Assembly: GCA_011947345.1 (NCBI GenBank)
Contig: JAAVTG010000523.1
Span: 124,001-188,000, forward strand
Direction: 5' to 3'
Source of the DNA: Phytophthora quininea
Lineage: Eukaryota; Oomycota; Peronosporomycetes; Peronosporales; Peronosporaceae
DNA: 64,000 nt
Part shown: one piece after another, positions 22,253 to 33,622 of the stretch
Numbering within the stretch: position 1 is the first letter of the stretch
Layout of the letters: each line of letters opens with the position of its first letter
The notes under the pieces: generated by a model
Databases searched by the model: none
What the model saw: only the letters and a program-made list of their open reading frames with translations
What the model was told of the DNA's origin: nothing
Program-made: the position numbers and the translations under genes

Positions 22253-22747
22253 TTAGGCGTGTGGGTCTTCAGACACGTCGCTCACATACTCTGGTCGGCA
22301 GATATTCACGCCGTACTCCTTCAAACTGCACCCACAGCAAAAACAAAGTTAGATCTTTTCTAAACCTAAATTTAGAAATAATTTGACCAACAAACCTGGC
22401 AGCCAGGTCTTCCATGGTGAGCACAGCTCTGCTGGCAGTGGGGAGGCGCCGTCCTGGGGTGCACTGGATGAAGACTGCGAGCGGATACGCTGGTACTGCA
22501 TGGCGTCGTGGGTCACGTCCAGCAGCAGCTTGTGGGCCACCAGCGAGATCATGCGCGTGCTGCATTTTAGGCACACAAAAATTAGAACCGTTTCAGATGT
22601 AGTGAATCGCGCGCGTGCGTACACTCGGACGTCGTTGGTGGCGAAGCCTGACTGCTGCAGGTAGTACTCGACCAGCTCCTCGGGCACCGTCGGCGAGTAC
22701 TGCGTCATGGCCGTCAGGAAGGCGGCGAGCTGCGGCGTCTCTTCCAT
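22253..22747 (-). CDS. TAF10: TFIID/SAGA subunit TAF10
   Basis: Three exons on the minus strand: 22623-22747, 22396-22559 and 22253-22325, joined by GT-AG introns. The protein begins MEETPQLAAFLTAMTQYSPT, then VPEELVEYYLQQSGFATNDV, MISLVAHKLLLDVTHDAMQY, and ends VLTMEDLA, LKEYGVNICRPEYVSD. This is the histone-fold region of TAF10, including the late TMEDL…LKEYG helix, which sits in TFIID and SAGA in the nucleus. The length is about 130 residues, close to the minimal TAF10 fold with a short N-terminus. A one-base frame change near 22460, in the loop between the last helices, is needed. A probable acceptor 17 bases upstream of the ATG suggests a 5' leader intron. Confidence 0.85.
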
Positions 22748-23365
22748 CGCGATTTGGGGTTCTGGAACAAGTGAAAGTGTGGGTACTACGCATAAAACCC
22801 ACTGGGATAAACGATCTACAGCAGCTTTCACCCAAATCGAGCCGGGTTTTCAATGCGATAAAGTAAACAACCCAACTTGACGTCAACCAGCCCGCACGCA
22901 ACCTGTAGAAGGGAGGCGCAGCAGCGCAACTTAGGCCCGCGTGCACTATCCCTGTCAGTCGATTTTGACGTGATCCGATCTCATGCTGTCGCCGTCGTGA
23001 GTCAGTCGTCTTGACCTCGTCGACATCTTGTCTCAAAAAGACGACCCAGAACCAACGTGGCGATCAACCACGTCAAGTCCACTCTCGAAGCTTTCGCTGG
23101 TGTGAAGACGACCCGGCAACTTGTCGCCGGGTTTTGGTAACACCATCTGCTTAACAACGTCCGCCATGCTGTCAATGCGCCAGCGTCAGTCGACGGATCA
23201 TTTTGGGTGGCGACGAGGCGAAAACACGCTTCAAGGCGTGACCTCCGGTCGATGAGCGGTCAGAGCTTCAGAAATCCTCGCTCAATTGGGCTCTTCCACC
23301 TGCCAAGGGATCGCTTGGCTCAACCACTTGCCAATTCGACGCGTCGAGCACAACCTCGTTAGAAA
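22748..23365. other. intergenic, divergent upstream region
   Basis: This is the upstream region for TAF10 (minus) and the copy B START/FYVE/GAF gene (plus). A TCATTTTGGG element at about 23198 weakly resembles the oomycete initiator. No gene is seen. Confidence 0.35.
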
Positions 23366-25735
23366 ATGAGCAGTCGAAGTCTCAAGGACCCGTGGAGCTA
23401 CCCGCACTCGCCGCAGGGCCAATCCAGTAGTGAATACACGCCGTCCGAAGGCGACTACACCGTGACTCAATCCGGGACCCGCTCGGTTGCTTTCGGCGAA
23501 GACGACAATGGTTTGGTGGTGCGCAGTACCAGCAATTTCCGGCAGACGCTGGTGTTCTCGGACCAAGAGATCTGCGATGATATCCTCGCCACCATCCCCA
23601 AGCTACAGTCGGCGGTGATCAACGGCGTCAAAGGTCGACGATGGAAGACACGCACGGGCAAGGGTGGCGTGCAATGCGCCGAGATGGAGCCTCGACACTC
23701 GCCCGTCGACCCCGACGACGACCTGGACATCCTACACGAGACGGTGGCCAGGACGGAGCTTCGTTGCCATCTCAACGAAGCACTGAGCGTGCTGCTGCAT
23801 CAAGACTCGGGCGCCTACCACCACCATGAAGGCACTCTGCGGCAAGAAGTTCAAGAGAGGAGACGTGCTCTTCCACCAGCGCGTTGCCTTCGGAAGTGAC
23901 TCGCAAGAACAAGCTCGAGCTCCCATTGAGAACGGACAGAGTGAGGCTCCGCAACAAGGTATAATCACGGTCACATCGGCCACGCTGCGTCCTAGCGCGG
24001 GTCTGCAAATGCAGATCCAGTCTCGTCACAAACACGCTCAACAGCTCATCTTCTCGACGTGTACGCACCAATACCCTGGCAAGAATCGCGCTGTGCACGT
24101 CATGAAGACGGTGCCCAAGTCCGTTCACGACCAGGTCTTGCCCAGCACCGAACGCTCAGCATTGAGGCGTCAGATCGATCACATTGGCGTTGGTTTCGAC
24201 CTGCAGTTCACTCCACACCCCGGTGGTAGCAACCGACAGACCACACGCATCTTCGCGCATGCGTACGCTTCGGACCGACCGTCGTCGGCTTTCAGAGATG
24301 AGAGTGGCAAGCACCGTGCGGCATCCGTCGCCCGTAAACGCGAGGCGGCGTCGACAATCCACGCTTCCGACTTGGCTCGACGTCGAGTAGCGTTGATGAA
24401 CCCGGAAGCGAAGCATGTCATGAGAGTCCTCACGGATTCGCTATCGCAGTTTGAGCGGGTGATTCGTCGTCGACGATTCGGCTTCCAGTCGTTCATCTAC
24501 TTCCCCAAGGAGTACGCGGACCCGACGCTCGAGAAGCGCTGCACGATCTGCAACAAAACCTTCCACTTCTTCCGTCGCGATTTCTACTGCCAGCTCTGCG
24601 GTCACATGGTATGTGGCGAATGCTCGCAGCTGTATGAAGTGGAAGCTCGGATCGGAGAGGTCCGCAAGAACCGTTGCTGTGTCTTGTGTGTGGTGCGTGT
24701 CGACGCCTGCAAGTTCGACGACGAAGATCTACTGCCGGCCCTCGGTCCCATTCTAGTGGAAGCAGCCCCCGACGACTGGCTGCCTACCACAGCTCCAGCT
24801 CCACTCGAAATGCTGATGATGAGGACGACGCTGCATCCACAGAGTCTGACATGGACGACTTGACCGGCCAGTTGTGCTCGGAGGACCCAGAAACCCGCAG
24901 TCGTGCGCTCGAAATGCTCGGAAGACTCGTCGGAAGCCCAGCGAGCTCGACGTCTTCCTCCGCTTCGAATCATAAGCTCGTGAAGCTTCCTAGCAATGGT
25001 AGCACACGAAGCCAAACGACCAGCAAGAAGAGCAAGAAGAAGAAAAGGAAAACCCAGAAGGAGCGTGTTATGGAGAGCGTGGAGAACCACGTGACCGAAG
25101 AACTGGCCAAGTCCCGACTCAAGTACACGGTAGGCGCTTGTGACGTGAACGACCGTGCCAGAGACTATCAGTATGAGTTTGACGGGTCCAAAGTCACGAA
25201 CGAAGACCACCCGCTACCCCAATGCCCGACGCTCAAAAGATGCACGTCGTGTGGACTTTATCAAGAAGTCAGGTGCTCTGCGGCAAGACTACGACCGATC
25301 TGCGCTCAACATGATCGCCCAGGTCGCTGCAGAGCGTCTCGGCTGTCCCATTGGCTTTGTGTCCATGGTCGACGACGAGCAATTCCACGCCATCGGCAAC
25401 TACAACTTGCCCGAGATCGCGCACCACTTGCCTCGAAATGAGAACATGTGCATGCACGCTGTGTACGCCGAGAAGCCGTTCGTGGTGAAAAATCCTCAGC
25501 GAGACATGCGCTTTGCGCAGATGCCGTGTGTGGACGACCTCGGCGTTAAGTTCTACGCCGGTTTCCCACTGCGAGCCCGAGCGGCGAGGTGGTGGGGTCG
25601 CTCTGTGCAGCGGACGGAGTCGCACACAACAACATTTCGACCAAGGACTACGCCACGATGGAGATGCTGGCCAAGCTGGCCTCGGACCTCCTAGCGCCGA
25701 AGGATCGCACTCGTCTACGACTCATGCCCAACTAA
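23366..25735 (+). CDS. START-like/FYVE-type/GAF protein, copy B
   Basis: ATG 23366 starts MSSRSLKDPWSYPHSPQGQS. The conserved block VFSDQEICDDILATIPKL follows, then a START-like region (MKALCGKKFKRGDVLFHQRV, FSTCTHQYPGKNRAVHVMKT, IDHIGVGFDLQF). The helix QFERVIRRRRFGFQSFIYFP comes next, and a FYVE-type finger (CTICNKTFHFFRRDFYCQLCGHMVCGEC…CCVLC). A lysine-rich linker leads to a GAF domain (RSALNMIAQVAAERLGCPIG, MVDDEQFHAIGNYNLPEI, DLGVKFYAGFPL, LCAADGVAHNNIS). Frames change near 23822, 24790, 25210 and 25575, and TAA lies at 25733-25735. All domains are conserved with copy C, so errors or very recent mutations explain the breaks better than long decay. It sits between TAF10 and copy C on the same strand as the other copies. 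Confidence 0.8.
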
Positions 25736-26841
25736 GCTCTTGACGAGCTACACGTAACGTTTCCATTGACTGTGCAACCACACGAGGCAAATCGAGTAGT
25801 GCTTTCCGTGATAACTCAATGTTGCTTTGCTAAAAGATCACAAAGCTGCATTTGCTAGAAGAAGCAAGACTTGTGTCTCGTCAATTTGTCCAGCCGATTG
25901 GGGCCCGCTAGCAGACACACTCGTGTGATCGAGAAGGACTGACGTACTGTTGCACGACAAGTGCCGTTCCACCGGTAGCACACGCACCGACAGCGCCATC
26001 AGCGTCCACCAGTTTTTTACTTACCGTTGAAGCGCGAGCTCTCGACAGCGAAAAGGAATGGAGCACCAGTCATGTCGACACTGCCACCACGGTCGACAAC
26101 GTGGGGACGAGAATGAACACGCCAGCGCTGATGGTGGTGGGTTCAGCATCGTGAGCAACGCCATTACAATGTACTGCCAGCACTTTTTGCCGTCACGTAA
26201 GGGGACATCCGACATGGTTGGAACTGCGCCGTCTAGCGAAGCTCAAACCCATTCCAATGGTCATTTCATGTGGCAAAGCACTGGTAATCTTGATCGCCAA
26301 GGCTGGCAATGAAGCAGCGAACGTGTTGATGATTTCCATATTTGCCACCGATGCCTCTCAAAAGCTTTCGTTCGAGTCGAGACAGCAGCCCAAACTTTGC
26401 ACTCGCAGTGACGCATGAAGTGACTTTTGAATGGACTTTCCAGGTACTCCTGTTTAAGTTCAGGTCACGGAAAGGTGAGACCAAGTCTTAGGATAGCGTC
26501 GCCACTGCTCATAGTCCAGCCACAACATCTCTCCTTCGTTGTGGTGGTCCCCTTTGTATCCTTCCGCACTCCATCCGGTGGCGACTATCCAAACAGCATC
26601 ATTTACTTAATCGGGGGTGTCATGCGAGGTATCTGGTCCCCATGTGACTGTGACGTGTCAATGGCGCGCCCTTGCATCACCTCCACCCCACACCGGTGCC
26701 GCTCCTTCGCTTTTCAGCGAGGCACCACCTTTCACTTCGCAATTTGCGGCGTGGTGGTCGTGGTCGCCTTCGTTTTCCGACGCTTCCGAGGGGTTGAGAT
26801 ATCTCTGAATTCCTCGAACACACCTCTTCTGAGACATCGTC
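25736..26841 (+). other. long intergenic region upstream of copy C
   Basis: About 1.1 kb without a convincing gene. Short open frames near 26058-26418 look non-coding in composition. The last 110 bases contain the initiator-like element listed separately. Confidence 0.4.
26732..26745 (+). promoter_or_regulatory. oomycete initiator-like element (Inr)
   Basis: The bases tcacttcgcaattt fit the core of the known oomycete initiator (GCTCATTYYNCAWTTT) in all but one core position, counting TCAYTTYNCAWTTT. It lies 97 bases before ATG 26842, the usual distance for a transcription start in Phytophthora. Confidence 0.5.
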
Positions 26842-29120
26842 ATGAGCTCCCACCACGGCACAAGCGAGTACTCCAATTACTACGGATCGGCCCCGGCAGG
26901 GCTGGTGGTGACGGCGCCCAATGGTCGAGAGAAGTTGGTCATGTCGGACCAAGAAATCTGCGACGACATCGTCGCCACGGTCCCGAAACTGAACGCCGCA
27001 GTCGCGCGTGACACCTACGGGCGTCGATGGAAGCAAGGCCACCGCCGGCAAGGCGTGGACGTGTTTGAATTGGCCACGGGGTCTGGCGAGGATGCTGTCG
27101 ATGAAGACCGAGATATTGCCCACGCGGTGGTCGCTAAGGCGGAGCTAAGGTGCCATTTGAACGAGGTACTCAACGTCTTGATCACACACGAGTCGAACGT
27201 GTACGAATCCACGATGAAGGCACTGGTGGGCAAGAAGTTCAAGAAAGGAGACGTGCTCTTTAGTCAACGACGACTCCTATCGTCCGACTTGCGTCGCCAG
27301 TCGATGGTGGCGTCCCGGTACGAGATGGAGAAGGAGGAGGAGTCTCCCGAGCAAGCGCTAATCGGTGTTAGCGTTGCAACTCTCCGTCCGAAGATCCCGA
27401 TCGAGTTGGGAGGCAAGCACAAGCGTACGCAGAAGCTCTGCTTCTCCACCTTTACGCAGCAGTATCCAGGTGAAGACCGAGCCGTTCACATCATGAAGAC
27501 GCTGCCCAAAGAACTCCACGACCAGTTGATTCCGAACACAGATCGCACTGCTCTTCGCAACGAACTGGACCATCTTTCTGTGGGCTTCCACATCCAAAGC
27601 ACGCACAATAATCAGGCCTTTGCGGGCAGCAACACGAACGTCACACGTATTTTCGCTCATGGGTATGCGTCTCCGACACCACCGACGCAGTTTAGAGAGG
27701 ACACGAAGCCCAGCATGGAGACCGGTCCGACGTCTTCGTTCAGCTCCATGTCGAGCTTCATGACGCCGAACGCCTCCGAACTCGCTCGTCGTCGCGAGAG
27801 TATCATGAACCCCGAGGCGAAACACGTACTGAACGTGCTGACGAAGTCGCTGCAGCAGTTTGAGCGCGTCGTGCGTCGTCGTCGCTTTGGATTTCAGACG
27901 TTCATCTACTTCCCGACAGCGTATGAAGACCCAGCGCTGGAGAAGTCGTGCTCGATTTGTTCTAAGCGCTTCCACTTCTTCCGTCGCGACTTCTTCTGTC
28001 ACTTGTGCGGTCACATGGTATGTGGTGAGTGTTCGCAGCTGTATGAAGTCGAAGCGCGTGTGGGTGAACTCCGTCGCAACCGCTGCTGCCTGCAGTGTGT
28101 CCACCGTGTGGACTCATGTGTCTTTGATGATGAGGACTTGTTGGAAGCGTTGGGGCCAGCAGTTGTTGCTGTAGACGACGCTCTCTGGTACAACGACGAC
28201 AAGTATCACTTGGACGCAATGATGGACGACGGAGACACCGCTTCCATGACGTCGGACTCGAGTTCCGTTGAAGAACTCACGGAGCAGCTGTACTCGGACG
28301 ACCCGAAGCAAAACTCGCAGGCTTTGGACTTCCTTGGCCACCTCGTCAAACCTGTGGCTACTGAGCATGAATACGAGTTTGTAAGCCCCGCAGCGAAACG
28401 AGTCAAGTCGCGCACGTTCAGGAACAAGCGCCGCAAAAACGTCACCAAGACGCAGCAGGTCACACAGGACATTGAAAACTACTTGAGTCAGAGTCTTCGT
28501 GTCATGAAGGACCGCTACAGCAGTTTGGACCAATGCACCGTCGCGGATCTGGAAGAGCGCGACTACGTGTTCGAGTTCAACGCCAAGAAGACCAAGGCAG
28601 AAGACCATCCGATGCCACCGATGCCGGCTCCGAAGAAGGAGACGGACCGGCTGAAGGCTATTGAGCAGATGGGGTGCTTCAGCCAGAGTACGACCACGCA
28701 GCGTTGGATCTGGTGGCGCAGGTGGCGGCCAAGCGGTTGAACTGCCCCATCGGCTTCGTGTCGGTGGTCGACGACGAGAATTTCCACGCCATCGGCACGT
28801 ACAATCTGCCGGAAAAGGCCTTCACGATGCCACGTACCAACAACGTGTGTATCCACGCTGTGTACGCCGAGAAGCCGCTGATCCTAAAGAACCCCATGCG
28901 TGATATGCGCTTCTCGCAGATGCCGTGCGTCAAGGACCTCGGCGTCAAGTTCTATGCGGGTTTCCCGGTGCACGGAGCCAACGGTGAAGTGGTGGCGTCG
29001 CTGTGTGCAGCTGACGGAGTGCCGCACAACAACATCTCCACCAAGGACTACGCCACGATGGAAGCGCTGGCCAAACTCGCGTCGGACCTTGTGGCGCCCA
29101 AGCGCCCCGCTATCTGTTAG
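26842..29120 (+). CDS. START-like/FYVE-type/GAF protein, copy C (best preserved)
   Basis: One open frame from ATG 26842 covers the first 610 residues, and a single frame change near 28675 leads to the C-terminus at TAG 29118-29120. Order: VMSDQEICDDIVATVPKL block (about residues 33-50), START-like core (GKKFKKGDVLFSQRRLLSSD, FSTFTQQYPGEDRAVHIMKT, LDHLSVGFHIQS), helix FERVVRRRRFGFQTFIYFPT, and FYVE-type finger (CSICSKRFHFFRRDFFCHLCGHMVCGEC…CCLQC). Then an acidic/Ser linker with a basic FRNKRRKNVTKTQQ patch, and a GAF domain (DLVAQVAAKRLNCPIGFVSV, FHAIGTYNLPEKAF, ADGVPHNNISTKDYATME). The finger keeps eight metal-binding cysteines but has RRDFxC where PI3P-binding FYVE domains have basic-His-His-Cys. 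A likely cytosolic peripheral membrane protein; ligands unknown. Confidence 0.85.
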
Positions 29121-29216
29121 TTTCTCCTTGCATTGATTGCTGCATCAAATAAACGAATCTCGAGTTAATCCAAGGACGGTGGATTATCGTTCGGTAAAGC
29201 GGACCTGACGAAGCCT

Positions 29217-30185
29217 CTAGAGCTCCTCGTGCTCGTCGACAGGAACGTCCTTCTCGACGGTCTTACGCCGCTTCTTCTTATCCGCCACAGGGTTGGCCTT
29301 TGCACCGCCGCCGCCAGATTTCGCGAGCTCGTCCATGAAGTTCTTTTGTTCGGGTCGTTCTTGATCGCCGACGGATACTTCTTCAGCAGCCTCATGAACA
29401 TTTTGGGTTCGTCTCCGTAGTATTTCTCCAGCAGATCGTCGATCGCGTCCACCTCCAAATCGTCTTCAGGAGCCCCATTGTCTTTCAAAAGTGCACCAAC
29501 CGATCACGGTTGGCGCCCGCGAGTTCGTGCTTGGGCACACACTCACAGGCTTCCTTTTGAGAGTCTTGATACGCCGGACACGCGATCATCTAAACAATTC
29601 AAATAAGAAAAGGTTAGAGAAAAATAATAGAAAAGTTTAAATAACTCATAAAAGTATCTTACATTGGCACCGATGGAGAAAAGTTGCGCAGTGGATTGGC
29701 ACTGCTCGCGCTGGCTGTCGTCCCAGAGAGCCTTGCATTTGGCGTTCAGACATTTGCGAAGCCGCTTCTCGCACTTGGCTTTGTCCATGCCACAGACACT
29801 GTAGCACTACAGACGAAAAGCATGTTAATAAACAATAAATAAATATGACATATCGGCATCAAGTTGTAGCCATCGCACCGCGTCGTGCCAGTTGCAGCAC
29901 TCTTCAAAGTCCGCCCTGGCAGCGATTGGCATGTCGGCCGTGCCGCATCCGTTCGCTGTAAACACAAAGTCCCTAAAGAAATACAGTAAGAACGCGATCA
30001 GGAAAACGATATAAAATATTATAAAAGATACCGTACTTTTTAGGGGCAGGTTTCTCACCAGCTTCGCACGTGAAGCTGTTGCAGGGAGCCACGTACTTCC
30101 CCAGGTCGGCAAAGTCGAAGTCCTGTACGGCAACCGCCGAGGCGGTCAGCAAGCAGCCCAGCAGCAACCAGCGAGAGAGCACCAT
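29217..30185 (-). CDS. secreted phospholipase A2, group XII-like
   Basis: Four exons: 30037-30185, 29879-29972, 29663-29806 and the last from 29589 down to 29217. MVLSRWLLLGCLLTASAVAV is a clear signal peptide. The catalytic motif CCNWHDACYSVCGMDKAKC spans the exon 2/3 junction and holds the His-Asp pair and Cys spacing of secreted PLA2. The later NAKCKALWD and cysteine pattern are closest to group XII. The enzyme would release fatty acid from the sn-2 position of phospholipids, outside the cell, with calcium. After the PLA2 core come about 80 residues of acidic then Lys-rich sequence (DDLLEKYYGDEPKMFMRLLK, ADKKKRRKTVEKDVP), unusual for the family. Frames change near 29490 and 29335, both in this extension. 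Confidence 0.75.
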
Positions 30186-31556
30186 GGAGAAATCGCGAGT
30201 GCCACGTCAGACAAATAGTTACCACAAAAGTTGTTCTCTGTACAAATTTGTGTACATTTTTTTCCTGCTATCCGTAAAAAGCGTAGTAGGGCAAATCCGT
30301 CTGTCGTAGTTTTACAACAACGATTGCGCCTGTCGCCACTATTGTATTCACTGAACTATGGAGTCTCTACGTGAAGACGCTTCAGCGTTTTATGCCGTTG
30401 CTGGCGTGCTGCAGCGATCGAATCGCCACCACAGTTTGAGGACAGAACCTAGCACAGTTTGTCAGATGTATTTATACTACTACTACACGTAGTATTTAAT
30501 CTGTTGCTCCAGTTTTTCAATGCGATTCTCTTGCTGTGGCAATTGCTGCAACGCGGGACTCGATGCGATGAAAAATGTGCCTTCGTGCAGCGCAAGGCTT
30601 GAGCCAGTTCGCGCAGAGACACTGCGCGTTGTCGCTTACGTTACCCTGGGGCAAGCGAGATGCACGCGTACGCTAATCGCGCGAATCCAGCAGATGCGAG
30701 GCCAAACTCGGCCGAGACCTCGTAGAGTGACGGTCCTCGACGGCCAAGACCGCTCCAAAGTGGTGGCCGTCTCGTGCGTCGAGACGTTTGGGCCAAGTAT
30801 CTTTCGCAGGGCGGACGCTACAACGCAGCGCATCCCCGCCATCCGCGCGTGGTAAACCTGCAGAATTTTAGACTCCCTGCAATATCAAATACTTTACCTT
30901 TTCCACAACCTACCCAAATCCAGTAAATGCACGTTATGAAAACAAATTACCGGATTGAATTTATAGAAGAGACATCCGTAGAGCCCCCACCCAGTTAAAA
31001 CCAGGCGGTCGCTGCATGGTCTCGGTCGAGTCGCATCATTTCGGAATCGAAGCTTCAGCACTCACAGCACTTCTTCTCAAGTCTTCTTTCGAGCGGTCTG
31101 CCGCCTCTCGACCCACCGCCTAAAGTCTCTTTCGGACTTGTCAGCTACCCACCCAACGCCTTGGAGTGACTCCGTTGTTGCAGGAAGATTTTGCAACCGC
31201 CTTCGCTCTCGTCTCGCCTCGCTGCGAGCTCGCTCTCATCGTCTCGACACCCCCGCTGTATGGCGAAATTTGCCGCCTGCGTCACTTGGACCACCCTCGA
31301 CGTCGAGTACGTACCACGTTATACTTGCTCTTGGTATCTATCGGAGACCGAACTAGTAAAACTAACCTTTCTTTCTGTGCATTATGACTCGCTCGGCGTC
31401 ACTTTTAGCTTATCCCAACTTATACGAACCCCGCCGCGGACTTGCCATCTAGGCGTTTCTTCCCAGGCCGCGAAGCTTTAAAACTCTCCAAAGTCGTGAA
31501 CGGCCAGCCGCTCCAGATCCCAACTGTCGACCCCTCCAGCAGAGACGCAGAGGACG
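30186..31556. other. long intergenic region between PLA2 and MATE genes
   Basis: A 1.4-kb stretch that separates divergent genes. An open frame at 30520-30855 is probably chance. TCATTTCGGAATCG at 31036 weakly matches the oomycete initiator. A tactactactacacgtagta element lies at about 30476-30495. CT-rich sequence from 31060 to 31250 suits a promoter or 5' leader for the MATE gene. Confidence 0.4.
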
Positions 31557-33622
31557 ATGGGGATGATAATGGCCGCCGAGGACGACGCCAGCGCCAGCGG
31601 AGAGAGCTCTGGTGGCGATAATTCCAGCGGCTTAATACGAAACCATAGTCGCCCCGCATCGAAGCGTCGGACCGCCAAACCAACGGCCGACGGCACCGAC
31701 AAGTCTCGTCGAGACGGGAAGGTGGTCAAGGCTTCCAGGAAGCTCAAATTGCAGCCGTTGACGATCCCCGACGCCAAGCTCAAGAAGAAGAGCAACATGA
31801 CCAACACCCACCGAGCTTTCGGCGGCTACGGCACGTTGAAATCCGTGAAATCGGAGCCGCCAGCCGACGACTCGAGCGCCACCTCGTGGAAATCCAATGT
31901 CGAAAAGTGGCAGCTTGAAAGCCACGAATTGCTCAGTCCACGAGGATCGGCAAAGAACCGCAAGCAAATACACCGTGGGAAGACCAATACAAGACACAAC
32001 AAACTGTCGGAGGAGTCTGGAGAGGATTCCGAGACGTCGACGAGTTCATATAGTTCGTCAGACAGTCCGTCGAATGCTGTAGCCATCGCAGTGCGATCGC
32101 TGTCGCTTCCGGAGGATGAATGGCCTGTAGTAGTGCACAAACCGATCAAGAAGCACGTAGCTGGAGAGGAAGCGCCGTTGCTTCAGTCTACGTATGACGT
32201 GGAGACGGATATCGAGTCGGGGATCTTACTAGAAGACCTTGATGAACATGACACAAGGCCTGAGATCAAGACAGAGCTACGGAAACTGGTCAAGCTCTCG
32301 TATCCTGTGATCTTTACGTACGTGTTGGAGTTTTTCCCGAACTGGTGAGTATGACATTAGTGGGGCACATGGACTCGCCCTTGACCAAGCAGTATTTAGA
32401 CGGAGTGGCGCTCTCGACCATGTGCATGAATTTGACAGCGATCGGCGTGGGCTTTGGCCTGGCAACGGCAATGGACACGTTGTGTTCTCAAGCGTACGGC
32501 GCTGGCAAGCCCAAGAAGCTCGGCATTTACCTTCAGAGCGGACTCATCGTACTAGCGATTGCCATGATCCCCGTGTTCCTCGTGAATTGGTACACGGAGG
32601 CTTGTTTGCTGCTGCTCGGTCAGCCGGCCGAGGTGGTGGCGTTTGCTGGACGATTCAGTCGCATTTTGCTGCCAGGCATCCCGTTCTTGTATCTGTACGA
32701 GATGCTCAAGAAGGTCATGCAAGCTCAGAACATTGTCATGCCCATGGTGTATATCGCTGTGCTTAGTAACCTCGTGAACGCTGGTTTGGGTGCGTACTTG
32801 GTCTTCTATACGTCGCTGGGCTTCGACGGCGCAGCGATCGCGCGTCTGCTGTCCGAGATCATCCTCCCGTTGTGTTTGATCCCGTACTACATCCGGAACC
32901 CTCAGATCCCAGCCGAATGGTGGTCTGGATGGCAGCCCAAGGAAGCCGTCAACTACTTGGGCTCGTTCTTGACGCTGGGCATCCCTGGCATGTTTATGAT
33001 GTTACTCGAGTGGTGGTCGTTCGAGATCATGGCGGCTATCGTCGGGTGGCTGCCCAACAGCGTCGTGGCGATCAGCGTCCACTCCGTCTTGGTGAACGTG
33101 TCGACGATCGCCTTCAACTTCTTCCTCGGTATCTCCGTTGCAGCCAACGTTCTCGTGGGCAATTACTCGGGTAGTAACCAGCCGCACCACGCCAAGTTGG
33201 CGTCGACACTCGGGATGCTCCTGTCTGTGTCCGTGTCTGCAGTTTTGGCTGTCCTTATCATCGCCACGCGCTACTACATCCCCGAGATCTTCATCAACGA
33301 CGCCACGTCCATTTCGTTGGCCGGTCACGCGCTGCTGTTCCTCATGCCGTACCAGATGTGTGACGCCTTGAATGCCGTCATGCAGGGCGTTTTCCGAGGC
33401 ACGGGGCGGCTCATGTTGGGCGCGTACATCAATTTGTTTGCCTACTTTGTCATCGGACTGCCCGCCGGTGTATACTTTGCGTTCCGCATGGACTTGGGCG
33501 TCGAAGGGATGTGGCTTGGGCTCACTGTCGGCATCTTCTTTGGCTGCGTGGTGTCCCTCGTCAAGATCTGCGAGACGGACTGGAAGGGCATGGCCGACGC
33601 GGCCCGCGTCCGTACGAGCTAA
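31557..33622 (+). CDS. MATE family efflux transporter with long cytosolic N-terminus
   Basis: A cytosolic Ser/Lys-rich region of about 240 residues precedes twelve membrane spans. The MATE core begins LVKLSYPVIFTYVLEFFPEL. It has VSMTLVGHMDSPLTKQYLDG, the family motif FGLATAMDTLCSQAYGAGKP, LLLGQPAEVVAFAGRF, a second half with SFLTLGIPGMFMMLLEWWSF, GISVAANVLVGNYSGSNQP, and the late VMQGVFRGTGRLMLGAYINL. Such carriers export cationic or phenolic toxins and drugs, driven by H+ or Na+, at plasma or vacuole membranes. One frameshift near 32335, inside the first helix, splits the frame. Both sides fit the family exactly. TAA lies at 33620-33622. The N-terminal extension is far longer than in animal or plant members. 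Confidence 0.85.

Noticed and set aside
30520..30855. 111-residue open frame on the plus strand
   Set aside because: Arg/Val-rich chance composition with no domain; the minus strand is open here too.
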